Shown one piece after another: positions 8,090-16,219 of a stretch of 24,285 nt of DNA (its first letter is position 1; the number at the start of each line of letters is the position of its first letter). The notes under the pieces were generated by a model. The model did no database searches. It had not been told where the DNA came from and was given only the letters and a program-made list of their open reading frames with translations. Origin of the DNA: Treponema sp. (GTDB taxonomy: Bacteria; Spirochaetota; Spirochaetia; Treponematales; Treponemataceae); assembly GCA_016297805.1 (NCBI GenBank), contig JAEDFX010000027.1, forward strand, positions 1-24,285, written 5' to 3'. A program made the translations under genes and the position numbers.

Positions 8090-9052
8090 TTAGCAGTGCC
8101 AGAGGGGTTTTGCTAATGCGTTGCTAAATGGTTGTGGACGGGTAAAGTCTGGCAGCCAGCTGGTGTCATCGCTTAATTCCTGATAGAAAAGATAGTCAAA
8201 ATCGTAAGCTTCTATTAAATCCTGAATATCTTCATCTTCTTGAGGTGTGACCAGGCGATTTTCTATGGCTGAGAGCGACTGTTTTCGGGCTGCAAGTTTT
8301 GCTTCATCTTCTGCAAAAGGAACAGGTGTGTACTGGTTCATTAAGGAAAAGCAGGCTTTGCCATCGGCATGTTCTTTGAGCCATTGAAGTACATCTGCAG
8401 TTTCAGCAAAGCGGCCTGGCATAAAAAGATGGCGTACAATTACGCCGGAAAGCATTTTTTCGTGGTCGTCGTCAACTTCTACAATTTCCATCGGATTGTT
8501 TTCTATCATCCATTTGATTGCGGCAGAGGCAACCTGTGGATAATCAGGGGCTTTGAAAAGTTGATTTGAAAGTTGTGAATCTAAAGTTTTAAGATCTGGC
8601 AGCCAGATTGTAACAAGACCTTTAAGCAGCTCCAGCATTTCTACCGATTCGTAGGCAGAAGAATTCCAACAAAAAGGAATTGTGATTCCTGCGGCACGGG
8701 CATCCCGAAGATACTGGGCAATTACAGGAATATGATGACTTCCGGTTACAAGGTTGATGTTTTCAGCACCTGCTTCCTGCAGTTTTTTACAGATTTGGGT
8801 GAATTCTGCTGAGTCTACTGCACGGCCCAATCCGTTCTGACTTATCTGATAGTTCTGGCAGAAAGCACAGCGTAAAGTGCAGCCTGTAAAGAAAATAGTT
8901 CCACTGCCGCCTTTCACTGTAACTAAAGGTTCTTCACCAAAGTGGAGACCGGCAAATGCAATACGAAGCTCTGCCGGTTCTTTGCAAAAGCCCACAGTTT
9001 TTGTGCGGTCAACTCCACAGTTTCTAGGACAGGCGGTGCAGTGGGTATACAT
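8090..9052 (-). CDS. Radical SAM protein, PflA-like
   Basis: A 320-residue radical SAM protein of the group related to pyruvate formate-lyase activating enzymes. The [4Fe-4S]/SAM motif is CTLRCAFC (about residues 58-65), directly after GGSGTIFFTG. An extra N-terminal cysteine group, CTACPRNCG, begins at residue 5 and is typical of this uncharacterised subgroup. Such proteins bind a [4Fe-4S] cluster and use SAM to make a radical; the target here is unknown and no glycyl-radical enzyme is nearby. The start codon overlaps the TAA of the upstream gene by one base (TAATG), and AAGGGA precedes it, so translation is probably coupled. Activity on a protein or small molecule cannot be distinguished. 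Confidence 0.85.
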   Translation of the reverse strand: MYTHCTACPRNCGVDRTKTVGFCKEPAELRIAFAGLHFGEEPLVTVKGGSGTIFFTGCTLRCAFCQNYQISQNGLGRAVDSAEFTQICKKLQEAGAENINLVTGSHHIPVIAQYLRDARAAGITIPFCWNSSAYESVEMLELLKGLVTIWLPDLKTLDSQLSNQLFKAPDYPQVASAAIKWMIENNPMEIVEVDDDHEKMLSGVIVRHLFMPGRFAETADVLQWLKEHADGKACFSLMNQYTPVPFAEDEAKLAARKQSLSAIENRLVTPQEDEDIQDLIEAYDFDYLFYQELSDDTSWLPDFTRPQPFSNALAKPLWHC

Positions 9053-9456
9053 TAATAGGCTCCCTTAGATACCAAAACTTTCATTAAATCCTGAAGAATA
9101 TCAACAGGTAAATCTTCTGCTTCATAGTTTACCAGCTGTCCAAGTTCTTCCCAGTCATTCTGTGTAAGAAGCTCCTGATATTCGTCGCTGTTTTCAAGGA
9201 ATGCAAGAAGAGCTGTAAGACGATTTGAGTTTTCTTCTGAAGGTTCAGAGGCTACATCAGCTGATTTAAATACGTATTCATTTTCCCAGTATTCAAAAAC
9301 TGCCCCCGGTAAATCTGTAGGACATGAAGTTGAACGGATAAAAAGATTTCGGATATCTTTATAAAAACGATTATAGTCACTTTTGCCGCTGTTATTCTGG
9401 CGGTCTCGTTTTACAATTTTCTGAAGGTCTGTTAGGAATTTTTCAATATTTGTCAT
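9052..9456 (-). CDS. Acidic protein of unknown function
   Basis: A 134-residue soluble acidic protein, helical in appearance, with no signal peptide, membrane segment or motif that I recognise. Landmarks are FLTDLQKIVKRDRQNN near the start and WEELGQLVNYEAEDLP near the end. The longest frame reaches 9525, but its first 23 residues run into tatD on the other strand. The ATG at 9456 is preferred because TATTAT lies exactly 6 bases before it, fitting a leaderless start; an ATG at 9462 is the alternative. It overlaps the downstream radical SAM gene by one base, so the two proteins may act together, and this one could be a partner or substrate of the radical SAM protein. That role is inference only. 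Confidence 0.7.
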   Translation of the reverse strand: MTNIEKFLTDLQKIVKRDRQNNSGKSDYNRFYKDIRNLFIRSTSCPTDLPGAVFEYWENEYVFKSADVASEPSEENSNRLTALLAFLENSDEYQELLTQNDWEELGQLVNYEAEDLPVDILQDLMKVLVSKGAY

Positions 9457-9462
9457 AATCAT

Positions 9463-9495
9463 ATAATAGCAATTTGGGGCGATTTTGTGTAGGAT
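9463..9495. promoter_or_regulatory. Compact divergent promoter region
   Basis: Two opposite -10-like hexamers lie within 33 bases: TATTAT on the minus strand (9463-9468) and TAGGAT on the plus strand (9490-9495). Each is exactly 6 bases from the start codon it would serve (9456 minus, 9502 plus). Neither gene has a recognisable ribosome-binding site. Candidate -35 elements are weak, and on each side they would fall close to or within the opposite promoter. Confidence 0.4.
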
Positions 9496-9501
9496 TGTGA
9501 C

Positions 9502-10398
9502 ATGTTTAGTGATACACATTTTCATTTTAAGACTATGACTACTGGTGATTGGGGAGTGAATGGAGTTGAAACTCTGGAAGCTCTTGCAAAACGTAATACT
9601 TTTTTTGGATTAGATATTGGAACTCGAGCAGATGACTTGCAGATTCGTCAGGCCTGTATTGAGAAAGCTATTTCCCAGATGAGTGATGTGGGACTGGCAC
9701 AGAAGGCCCGTAAGTTCTGCTATTTTTCTGCCGGAATATGGCCTGATGTAGAAGAAATTCACGACCGTGAAAATTGTATGAATGTTCTGCGGGAATGTAT
9801 TAAAAAGGCAAATGAAGATCCTGATCAGGATACACTTAATAGAAGAATTGTTGCCATTGGGGAAGGTGGTTTAGATCATCATTGGAATCCTAGTGGGGTA
9901 GATGGTCGCTGTGAATCGGATTTTGATGAAAAAACTTATCAGGGGGAGCGGGAGCTTTTTGAAATGCAGCTGGAACTGGCAAAGGAAATGAATCTGCCAT
10001 TTTTAATTCATTCCCGGGATGCCTTTGAAGATACTTTGGACTGCTTGAAAAATGTGGGATATCACAACGGTATTGTTCACTGCTACAGCTATGGAATTGA
10101 AGAAGCCCGTCAATTTTTGGATTTAGGCTGGCATATAGCTTTTGGTGGTGCTGTTACTTACAACAAAAAGACTAAACTGGAAGCTATAAAAGAGTTATTG
10201 CGTTTTGTTCCTGAAGACCGCTTTTTGTGCGAAACTGATGCACCTTATTTAACACCTGTTCCATTTCGGGGCACACCTAACAGTCCTGTTTTAATTGAAC
10301 ATGTTTACAATTTTATTGCTGAAGTAAGGGATACTACACCGGAACAGCTTTCAGAACTGGTTGATAGAAATATTAAATCTCTTTTTCATATAGGCTGA
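9502..10398 (+). CDS. tatD: TatD-family metal-dependent hydrolase/DNase
   Basis: A 298-residue TIM-barrel metallohydrolase of the TatD family, whose characterised members are Mg-dependent 3'-5' DNases acting in DNA repair or degradation. The metal ligands are visible in order: DTHFHF at 4-9, the glutamate in AIGEGGLDHHW, the histidine of FLIHSRDA, the histidine of GIVHCYSYG and the aspartate of CETDAPYLTP. Length is somewhat above the usual 255-265, from a longer N-terminal region after the HFH motif. It is divergent from the unknown/radical SAM pair, and its last 26 bases overlap the convergent histidine kinase gene. The exact substrate is not evident; other TatD-family members include editing and hydrolase paralogues. 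Confidence 0.9.
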   Translation: MFSDTHFHFKTMTTGDWGVNGVETLEALAKRNTFFGLDIGTRADDLQIRQACIEKAISQMSDVGLAQKARKFCYFSAGIWPDVEEIHDRENCMNVLRECIKKANEDPDQDTLNRRIVAIGEGGLDHHWNPSGVDGRCESDFDEKTYQGERELFEMQLELAKEMNLPFLIHSRDAFEDTLDCLKNVGYHNGIVHCYSYGIEEARQFLDLGWHIAFGGAVTYNKKTKLEAIKELLRFVPEDRFLCETDAPYLTPVPFRGTPNSPVLIEHVYNFIAEVRDTTPEQLSELVDRNIKSLFHIG

Positions 10399-11722
10399 TT
10401 ATAAGTTCTGCACCTGAATGGTTTTTACAGTTTCTGGCTGTAATGGTTCCTTCCAGAGCTTTTACGATTGTATAAGAAATGGAGAGTCCTAGTCCTGCAC
10501 CCCCTGCTGAACGGTTATGGGATTTATCACCACGATAAAATCTTTCAAAAACATGGGGCAAAACTTCTTCTGAAAAACCAGGTCCGTTGTCTATAACCGT
10601 AATCTGGCAATTATCTGAAAGTTTTGTAGCAGAAAGTTCTACTTTTGTTCCCCCATATTTTATGCTGTTGGAAATAATTGCTGTTAAAACCTGATGCAGC
10701 AATTCCATGTCAGATTGCAGTTCTAAATCCATATTTTCATTAAAGGTGATTTTTACATCTGGGGCTATAATATTGAATTCGTTTTGCAATCGGCTGAACA
10801 TACTCCACAAATTCATACTTTCTGAAACAGGTTTTATAATGCCGTTTTCCAGCTTAGAAATCTGCAGCAAGTTGTTGATTATGGATTCCATGGATTTTGC
10901 TTCGTTGATAATAAGCTCCAGAGATTCTTCCAGCTGTTTTGGGTCATCTTTACCCCATCGTTTTAACAGATTTGCCTGTCCTAGAATGCCTGCCACTGGA
11001 GTTTTTAATTCATGGGAAACATCACTGGTAAAATTTACTTCCCGTTCAAAATCTTTTTTTAAGTTTACGAAAAGCTGATTGAAGGTTTTTGCCAGATTGT
11101 CCAGTTCATCATCATTTTTACTTACTGGAAGAAGAGTTTCCAGATTTGTGCTGGAAATACCTCTAGCAGTTTTTGTGATTTCTTCTACAGGTTTTAACGT
11201 CTGCTTTGATATAATCAGAGAAATCAGAAATGAAATAAGAAGAATTGGAAAAAGGGCAAGGGCTGCTACTAACGGTAAAGAATTTATCATTTCTATAGAA
11301 GCATCCTGGTCAATATCTATGGAAGTCTGAACTATAGTGCATGGGTCGGCAGTAATAGAGCAGTAAAGAATGTTCAAATCGCCATCTGTATAAAAATCCT
11401 TTTTGAAATATTTTTTTGCTTTTCCCTGGGTCAGTTCTAGTTTTGGCAGTAAAGGGTCATTTGTAAAAAAGGTTTCATTGCTGTTTTTATCAAAAATCAT
11501 GTAGGAAACAAAATAATCTACAGGAACAATATCTATTATTTCTGCTTCTGAAGATTTTAATTCCTGAACTAGTAGAACGGCATTCTCATAAAGGGTGCGG
11601 CTCTGTTTGTTTCTGATGGAAAGTCGCAGTGCAAATACAAATAAAGACGCAATAAGCAAAACGATTGCAGCTACAAGAATCATAAAACGAATAGATAATC
11701 GGAAGGAAAGCGTTTTTTTCAT
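10373..11722 (-). CDS. Sensor histidine kinase
   Basis: A 449-residue membrane sensor kinase. Membrane segments at about 10-33 and 150-172 enclose a periplasmic sensing region of roughly 115 residues, followed by a HAMP linker (173-225). The dimerisation domain carries the phosphorylated H237 in FTSDVSHELKTPVAG. The ATPase domain has an N box (LTAIISNSIKYGG), G1 (DNGPGF), F box (VFERFYRGD) and G2 (GGAGLGLS). The start codon follows the response regulator stop without a gap, so they are an operon and cognate pair. Its 3' end overlaps tatD by 26 bases. The signal is unknown; the adjoining exported protein and the divergent exporter suggest an envelope or toxic-compound stress. Confidence 0.94.
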   Translation of the reverse strand: MKKTLSFRLSIRFMILVAAIVLLIASLFVFALRLSIRNKQSRTLYENAVLLVQELKSSEAEIIDIVPVDYFVSYMIFDKNSNETFFTNDPLLPKLELTQGKAKKYFKKDFYTDGDLNILYCSITADPCTIVQTSIDIDQDASIEMINSLPLVAALALFPILLISFLISLIISKQTLKPVEEITKTARGISSTNLETLLPVSKNDDELDNLAKTFNQLFVNLKKDFEREVNFTSDVSHELKTPVAGILGQANLLKRWGKDDPKQLEESLELIINEAKSMESIINNLLQISKLENGIIKPVSESMNLWSMFSRLQNEFNIIAPDVKITFNENMDLELQSDMELLHQVLTAIISNSIKYGGTKVELSATKLSDNCQITVIDNGPGFSEEVLPHVFERFYRGDKSHNRSAGGAGLGLSISYTIVKALEGTITARNCKNHSGAELIISLYEKEI

Positions 11723-12397
11723 TTAGTTCACCATCATATAACCAACGCCCCGGATTGTTTTTATGTATTGATTTTCCAGTGGCTGGTCAATTTTACAGCG
11801 AAGATAATTTATATAAACATCAATAGTGCCTTCTTCAATAACATAATCCTTTCCCCATACGTTATCTATAATCTGATTACGGGAAAGGGCTGTATTCTGA
11901 TTTTCCAGCAGATATTTAAGGAGCATAAATTCAATTTTAGAAAGTGAATATTTTTCTGAACGGACTTTAAGCAGCATGCTCTGGGTATCAAGCTCAATAT
12001 CACGGTTTTTTAGAACTGTGTTTTTAGATGAATTACTGCCAGTTCGTCTTAAAACTGCACAGATTCTTGCAAAGAGTTCTTCAATGGCAAAGGGTTTTGA
12101 AATGTAATCATCAGCTCCAGTCATAAGACCGTTTACTTTGTCATAAACTTCGCCCTTTGCTGTTACAAGAATTACCGGAACCTGACTGGATTTTCTGATT
12201 CTTCGAAGAACTTCAATTCCGTTTAATTCCGGCAGCATAATATCAAGAATAATCAGGTCTGGATTTTCAGATTCAAAAAGCTCCAGCCCCTGGCGTCCGT
12301 CAACAGCAGTTATGGTTGTATACCCTTCGTGTTCCAGTTCCTTCTGCTCAAAATTAAGGACAGTTAAATCATCTTCTATAATTAGAATTTTTTCCAT
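11723..12397 (-). CDS. OmpR/PhoB-family response regulator
   Basis: A 224-residue two-domain regulator. The receiver domain (about 1-120) has the acidic pair in IIEDD, the phospho-acceptor D52 in LIILDIMLPELNG, and the conserved threonine and lysine in LVTAKG and DDYISKPF. The C-terminal winged helix (about 130-224) has the typical ending IKTIRGVGYMM. It overlaps the upstream exported-protein gene by 16 bases and abuts the kinase gene, so all three are co-transcribed. OmpR-type regulators bind tandem half-sites about 11 bases apart; such repeats lie in the divergent promoter region at 12950-12978 and are the likely target. Confidence 0.95.
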   Translation of the reverse strand: MEKILIIEDDLTVLNFEQKELEHEGYTTITAVDGRQGLELFESENPDLIILDIMLPELNGIEVLRRIRKSSQVPVILVTAKGEVYDKVNGLMTGADDYISKPFAIEELFARICAVLRRTGSNSSKNTVLKNRDIELDTQSMLLKVRSEKYSLSKIEFMLLKYLLENQNTALSRNQIIDNVWGKDYVIEEGTIDVYINYLRCKIDQPLENQYIKTIRGVGYMMVN

Positions 12398-12900
12398 TCT
12401 TTTTCTCTCCCTAAATATCGGTATTCTTCATCTGTGCGGAAGTTCTTGAATTCAACTGCTTTTGTTATTTCGCCACCTATGGATTCAATATTTTTTATTT
12501 CTAAATCAAAGGCCTGGTCTGCTGGTGAAAAATCATTATGCTCTATAAAGTAATTAATTGATCTGTAGTTTTTTGAAAAGCGGATAAGTTTTACTGGAAG
12601 AGTTTTTCCGTTAAAAAGAAAATTGTCTTTTGAGACTGTTTCAGGATTTACGGGTTTTGTAAAAATCAGCTCGAATAGAACAGAATTGGGAGTTTGGGTG
12701 GCTTTTATAAACATCAGCTGAAAATCAATATCTTCGTCTATCATTCTTTTTCCATGAAAATTTCTGTGATTCATGTGAGGTCCCTTAACTGAAGGAGGTG
12801 GTAATGGAAAGGGAGGCTCTGGCGGTGCAGAAAATATTGGAGCTAATGAGAAAATTAAAGATATGAGTAAAAGAATTTTTTTCTTCATCTTAATAAACAT
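12382..12900 (-). CDS. Proline-rich exported protein in the two-component operon
   Basis: A 172-residue protein with an N-terminal signal peptide (KKKILLLISLIFSLAPIFSA), so it is probably periplasmic. The mature protein begins with a proline-rich stretch (PPEPPFPLPPPS), then a short histidine/methionine-containing segment (HMNHRNFHGKRM), and a beta-rich region to the end. I recognise no family. The ATG at 12900 is given; the ATG at 12888 starts directly at the signal peptide and is as likely, and neither has a clear ribosome-binding site. As the first gene of the regulator-kinase operon it is a candidate accessory sensor or ligand-binding partner of the kinase. The His/Met segment could bind metal, but that is speculation. 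Its end overlaps the regulator start by 16 bases. Confidence 0.75.
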   Translation of the reverse strand: MFIKMKKKILLLISLIFSLAPIFSAPPEPPFPLPPPSVKGPHMNHRNFHGKRMIDEDIDFQLMFIKATQTPNSVLFELIFTKPVNPETVSKDNFLFNGKTLPVKLIRFSKNYRSINYFIEHNDFSPADQAFDLEIKNIESIGGEITKAVEFKNFRTDEEYRYLGREKEWKKF

Positions 12901-12948
12901 TGTAATACTAAATATAGAGACTCAAAAGTTTTTTTTCCTTAGTGTTTT

Positions 12949-12981
12949 CTAAGAAAAGCTTAAGAAATGATTAAAGAAGAT
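12949..12981. promoter_or_regulatory. Candidate response-regulator operator of three 11-base repeats
   Basis: TAAGAAA at 12950-12956, TAAGAAA at 12961-12967 and TAAAGAA at 12972-12978 repeat at exactly 11-base intervals. This is the half-site spacing used by OmpR/PhoB-type regulators. They lie between the two-component operon and the exporter operon, about 30 bases upstream of a -10-like TAAGAT (13010-13015) for the exporter, a normal activating position. Inference from sequence and context only. Confidence 0.5.
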
Positions 12982-13044
12982 TCTGTGGGAATGCTGTAAA
13001 GTAACATTGTAAGATAGATAGCTCCATTTTACGAGGTGTCATAA

Positions 13045-14472
13045 ATGAAAATTAAAAAAAAGTCAGCTGAAATAATTATTCTAGTATTAATTTCATTTGC
13101 AAAACTTTGCGGCACTGAATTGCCTTCTACCAGTGCTCTGCTTATTTCCTATTTGGAAAACGACAATGATTTGAAAAAAAATGCGATAGCGGCAGAAAAA
13201 GTCAGACTGTCATTATCTTCCACAAAAATTGATAACGGATTCGATATAAGTCTTTCAACTGGTAATGTAACAATTAAAACCGACAGCAAGGGTACTTCTT
13301 TTAGTGTAAAACCTGCTATACAGGCAAAGCTTCCACAGGCATCTAATCTGACCTTAAGTGCATCAACTGCCTACAATTATATGGAAGATACAAGCAAAAT
13401 TGAAAATACCCAGATAAAATTATCTGCAGATATAATCAGCATAACAGGTCTTTCAAGACAGGTAGCCTTATTAAAGGCTGAGCGTAACCTTACAGAGGCT
13501 ACCAGAAAGCTTCGTAATCAGGCAATTATTACGGAAATAAGTTTTTACACAGAATTAAAAAGTTTGTTGAATTCTACGAATACACTTTTGAGTCTGGAAA
13601 AAACTTTGTATACAAATCAAATTGATTTTGAAAAGGTAAAAGCTCAGGGGTATTCCAGTGGTTCTTCTACATACAGACTTGCTCAGATGAATGTGATTTC
13701 CTCTGAACATGATATAGAGAATTCAAAACGTTCACTTATAAATTCCTATGTTCTTTTTTATAAGAAATGTGGTTTTGATATTTCGTTTGATGATAAATCA
13801 AATTTTACTGATTTGATTCCAGCTGATATTGCAGGTATAGAACCAATTGATGTTCATGATTTTGATTCTAGCCTATATTCAGAGGTTGAAAGTGTTCTAT
13901 GGACTAACAAAATAAATTCCATGCAGCGAAAAACTAAATCAAATTTTTCACTGGGAGCAAATGGGGGCATTACTTTCAATAATACAGCAGCTTCAGTAAA
14001 TACTGTAGATGCGGGACTGAGTTCAGGTGTAGGTGGATTTAAACTGGACGCTGGAGTAAGTCTTCCTGTAAATGATTTTACTTCACCTGTTTTTACACTT
14101 TCTGCCAGTCTGTCACCAAATACATTCCGTCAGAATTCCATAACAAAGCAGACCGATGAATTATCTGAAAAAGAAGAACAGGTTAATCTGGAAGCTGCCT
14201 ATGCAAACTATGAAACAAAAGTGTTTGCCTGTGAACAGGAGCTGGAAAAAATCCTTTGGAATACAAAATCTGATGAAGAATCTTACCAGATGTATGCTGC
14301 ATTGGAGCAGGATTTGGCACAGTGGTTCCAGCAGGGCATTATTACAGAAAGTGAATATTATACTGCAAAGGTAAATGCTCAATCTTATTATGTGAAGAAT
14401 ATTATTAATACAATTGATTTGATTATTTACAACGACAATATTGTAACAATGTTTGTTGAAGGAGAGAATTAA
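13045..14472 (+). CDS. TolC-family outer membrane efflux protein
   Basis: A 475-residue protein with a signal peptide (about 1-25) and the layout of a TolC-type outer membrane channel: two similar halves, each with long amphipathic helices (for example about 140-225 and 370-460) and serine/threonine/glycine-rich beta segments between them. Length fits the family. GAGGTG lies 7 bases before the ATG. It is the first gene of an exporter operon, with the adaptor, ATPase and permease following, so it should form the outer membrane duct. Sequence similarity within the family is low, so the call rests partly on context. The substrate cannot be inferred. Confidence 0.8.
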   Translation: MKIKKKSAEIIILVLISFAKLCGTELPSTSALLISYLENDNDLKKNAIAAEKVRLSLSSTKIDNGFDISLSTGNVTIKTDSKGTSFSVKPAIQAKLPQASNLTLSASTAYNYMEDTSKIENTQIKLSADIISITGLSRQVALLKAERNLTEATRKLRNQAIITEISFYTELKSLLNSTNTLLSLEKTLYTNQIDFEKVKAQGYSSGSSTYRLAQMNVISSEHDIENSKRSLINSYVLFYKKCGFDISFDDKSNFTDLIPADIAGIEPIDVHDFDSSLYSEVESVLWTNKINSMQRKTKSNFSLGANGGITFNNTAASVNTVDAGLSSGVGGFKLDAGVSLPVNDFTSPVFTLSASLSPNTFRQNSITKQTDELSEKEEQVNLEAAYANYETKVFACEQELEKILWNTKSDEESYQMYAALEQDLAQWFQQGIITESEYYTAKVNAQSYYVKNIINTIDLIIYNDNIVTMFVEGEN

Positions 14473-14473
14473 A

Positions 14474-15517
14474 ATGTCCAAAAAGAAAATTGTTAGGATT
14501 GTAATTATATGTACCCTTGTTCTGTCGGTTATTGCCGGTGGGTTGATTTTGCTGCGAAAGCTATTGAATAAACCTTCTGAACAGATGGGCGTTTATAAAG
14601 TAGCTGTTGAAACTTATGAAAATGTGATTGAAGTATCTGGTACAGTTGCAGCTGCTCAGGAACAGACTTTGCAGGCACGTTCGGCAGGTACTGTTATGGC
14701 TGTTTATGTAAAAGCGGGGGAACATGTAAAAAAAGGTGATGTTATTCTTCAGCTGGATGATACAACAGAACAGTATAATCTGGCAAAGCACGATTACGAC
14801 ATGGCAACAACCCGGGTTACAGGTTCGGCAAGAGAATTGAAGCTTAAAGAAACTCAGAGACTTTCTCTTGTGCAGAAAATTGCTGACCGCCAGATTGTAG
14901 CGAACTTTGACGGTGTAATTGCAGATTTGAATGTATCAGTTGGTGATTCCCTTGAAGCAAAGGATTCTGTAGGAACCATCGTTAATACAGATTATCTTAC
15001 TGCGGAAGTTGAAGTTTCTGAAACTGATGTTTCAAAATTAAAACTTGGACAGGATGTTGCCCTTACATTCTCCGCTTATTCAGGAACTGTAATGGGTAAG
15101 GTAGAAAGCTGGCCGGCAATTGGTGAAGTGACTTCCAGAGGAGCCACAGTTGTAAAGGCAAAAATCAGAATAGAAGATTATCCTGAGCAAATCCTTCCAT
15201 ACTTTTCATTTACTGGAAAAATTCAGATTGAAAAACCTGTTGAGAATATTATTGTTCAGAGATACGCAATCGGTTATGAAAATAAAGAGCCTTATGTAGT
15301 GATTGCCAGAACTGGGGAAAAGCGTTCTGTAAAGGTTGCGCCTTATGGCAGAGAGTATGTAAAGATACTTGAAGGACTGGAAGGTGGGGAAGTGCTTTTG
15401 CAGCAGACTCAGGCTTCTAAATCTGGTCAGAACAGAGGTAATAGTAACGGTAATGGAAGAACTCCTGCAGGTGGTATGGCTCCAGCTGGCGGATTCGGCG
15501 GAATGCCTCCTAGATAA
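14474..15517 (+). CDS. HlyD/MacA-like periplasmic adaptor protein
   Basis: A 347-residue membrane fusion protein joining an inner membrane transporter to the outer membrane channel. It has one N-terminal membrane anchor (about 8-28), a split lipoyl/barrel-sandwich domain (first half ending VKKGDVILQLDD, second half ADLNVSVGDSL), a short helical hairpin between them, a beta-barrel region, and a Gly/Pro/Asn-rich C-terminal tail ending GGFGGMPPR. The ATG at 14474 is chosen over one at 14453 because GGAGAG precedes it and it follows the TolC stop by one base. The helical hairpin is much shorter than in MacA or HlyD, which may mean a direct or unusual contact with the channel. Confidence 0.9.
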   Translation: MSKKKIVRIVIICTLVLSVIAGGLILLRKLLNKPSEQMGVYKVAVETYENVIEVSGTVAAAQEQTLQARSAGTVMAVYVKAGEHVKKGDVILQLDDTTEQYNLAKHDYDMATTRVTGSARELKLKETQRLSLVQKIADRQIVANFDGVIADLNVSVGDSLEAKDSVGTIVNTDYLTAEVEVSETDVSKLKLGQDVALTFSAYSGTVMGKVESWPAIGEVTSRGATVVKAKIRIEDYPEQILPYFSFTGKIQIEKPVENIIVQRYAIGYENKEPYVVIARTGEKRSVKVAPYGREYVKILEGLEGGEVLLQQTQASKSGQNRGNSNGNGRTPAGGMAPAGGFGGMPPR

Positions 15518-15535
15518 TCTGGAGGAACAATTATT

Positions 15536-16219
15536 ATGAGTGAAACAGTTGTAAAAATAGAAAATGTTATCCGCACTTACAAAATGGGAGATAACGAAGT
15601 TCAGGCACTTAAGGGTGTGAGCTTTGAAATACAGCAGGGGGAATTTCTTGCAATTATGGGGCCTTCCGGCTCTGGAAAATCTACCTGTATGAATATGATT
15701 GGCTGCCTTGACCGTCCAACTTCTGGGACTGTAGAAATAAACGGAAAATTGACTTCAGAAATGAGTGAAAAAGAGCTGGCCGTTCTTAGAAATAAGACTA
15801 TCGGATTTGTATTTCAGCAGTATCATCTGATTCCTGGAATGACGGTTCTGGAAAATGTAATGCTCCCTTTGAAATATCAAAAAATGGATGTGGGAACCCG
15901 TAAAGAACTGGCTGTAAAATCATTAAAATCTGTAGGATTGGAAGAAAGAATACATCACCGGCCTCACGAACTTTCCGGTGGGCAAAAACAGCGTGTTGCA
16001 ATTGCCCGAGCCATGGTTACATCTCCAAAAATCCTGCTGGCAGATGAACCAACTGGGGCTTTGGATTCGATAACCGGTAAACAGGTAATGGAGCTTTTTC
16101 GTCAGATTAATAAAGAGCAGGGAACAACAATAATTATAGTTACCCATGACCCAGGAATTGGTGCTTCAATGAATCGTTGCATCAGAATTCTGGATGGACT
16201 GATTCAGCAGGAGGCTTAA
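15536..16219 (+). CDS. MacB/LolD-type ABC transporter ATPase
   Basis: A 227-residue ATP-binding subunit of the MacB/LolD/FtsE group. It has a Walker A GPSGSGKST (42-50), Q-loop FQQYHL, signature LSGGQ (146-150), Walker B ILLADE (166-171), D-loop GALD and switch histidine H204 in THD. It energises the FtsX-type permease that follows with no gap. GGAGGA precedes the ATG. In E. coli MacB the ATPase and permease are one chain; here they are separate, as is common in other phyla. Two subunits should pair with two permease chains. Confidence 0.95.
   Translation: MSETVVKIENVIRTYKMGDNEVQALKGVSFEIQQGEFLAIMGPSGSGKSTCMNMIGCLDRPTSGTVEINGKLTSEMSEKELAVLRNKTIGFVFQQYHLIPGMTVLENVMLPLKYQKMDVGTRKELAVKSLKSVGLEERIHHRPHELSGGQKQRVAIARAMVTSPKILLADEPTGALDSITGKQVMELFRQINKEQGTTIIIVTHDPGIGASMNRCIRILDGLIQQEA

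Noticed and set aside
8377..8400. Possible CRISPR or tandem repeats in the window
   Set aside because: No regularly spaced repeat of 20 bases or more was found here or elsewhere; the only long repeats are the inverted repeats listed.
14161..14481. 106-codon minus-strand frame opposite the end of the TolC-like gene
   Set aside because: It is rich in I, C, L and F, antisense to an intact gene, and lacks any start signal.
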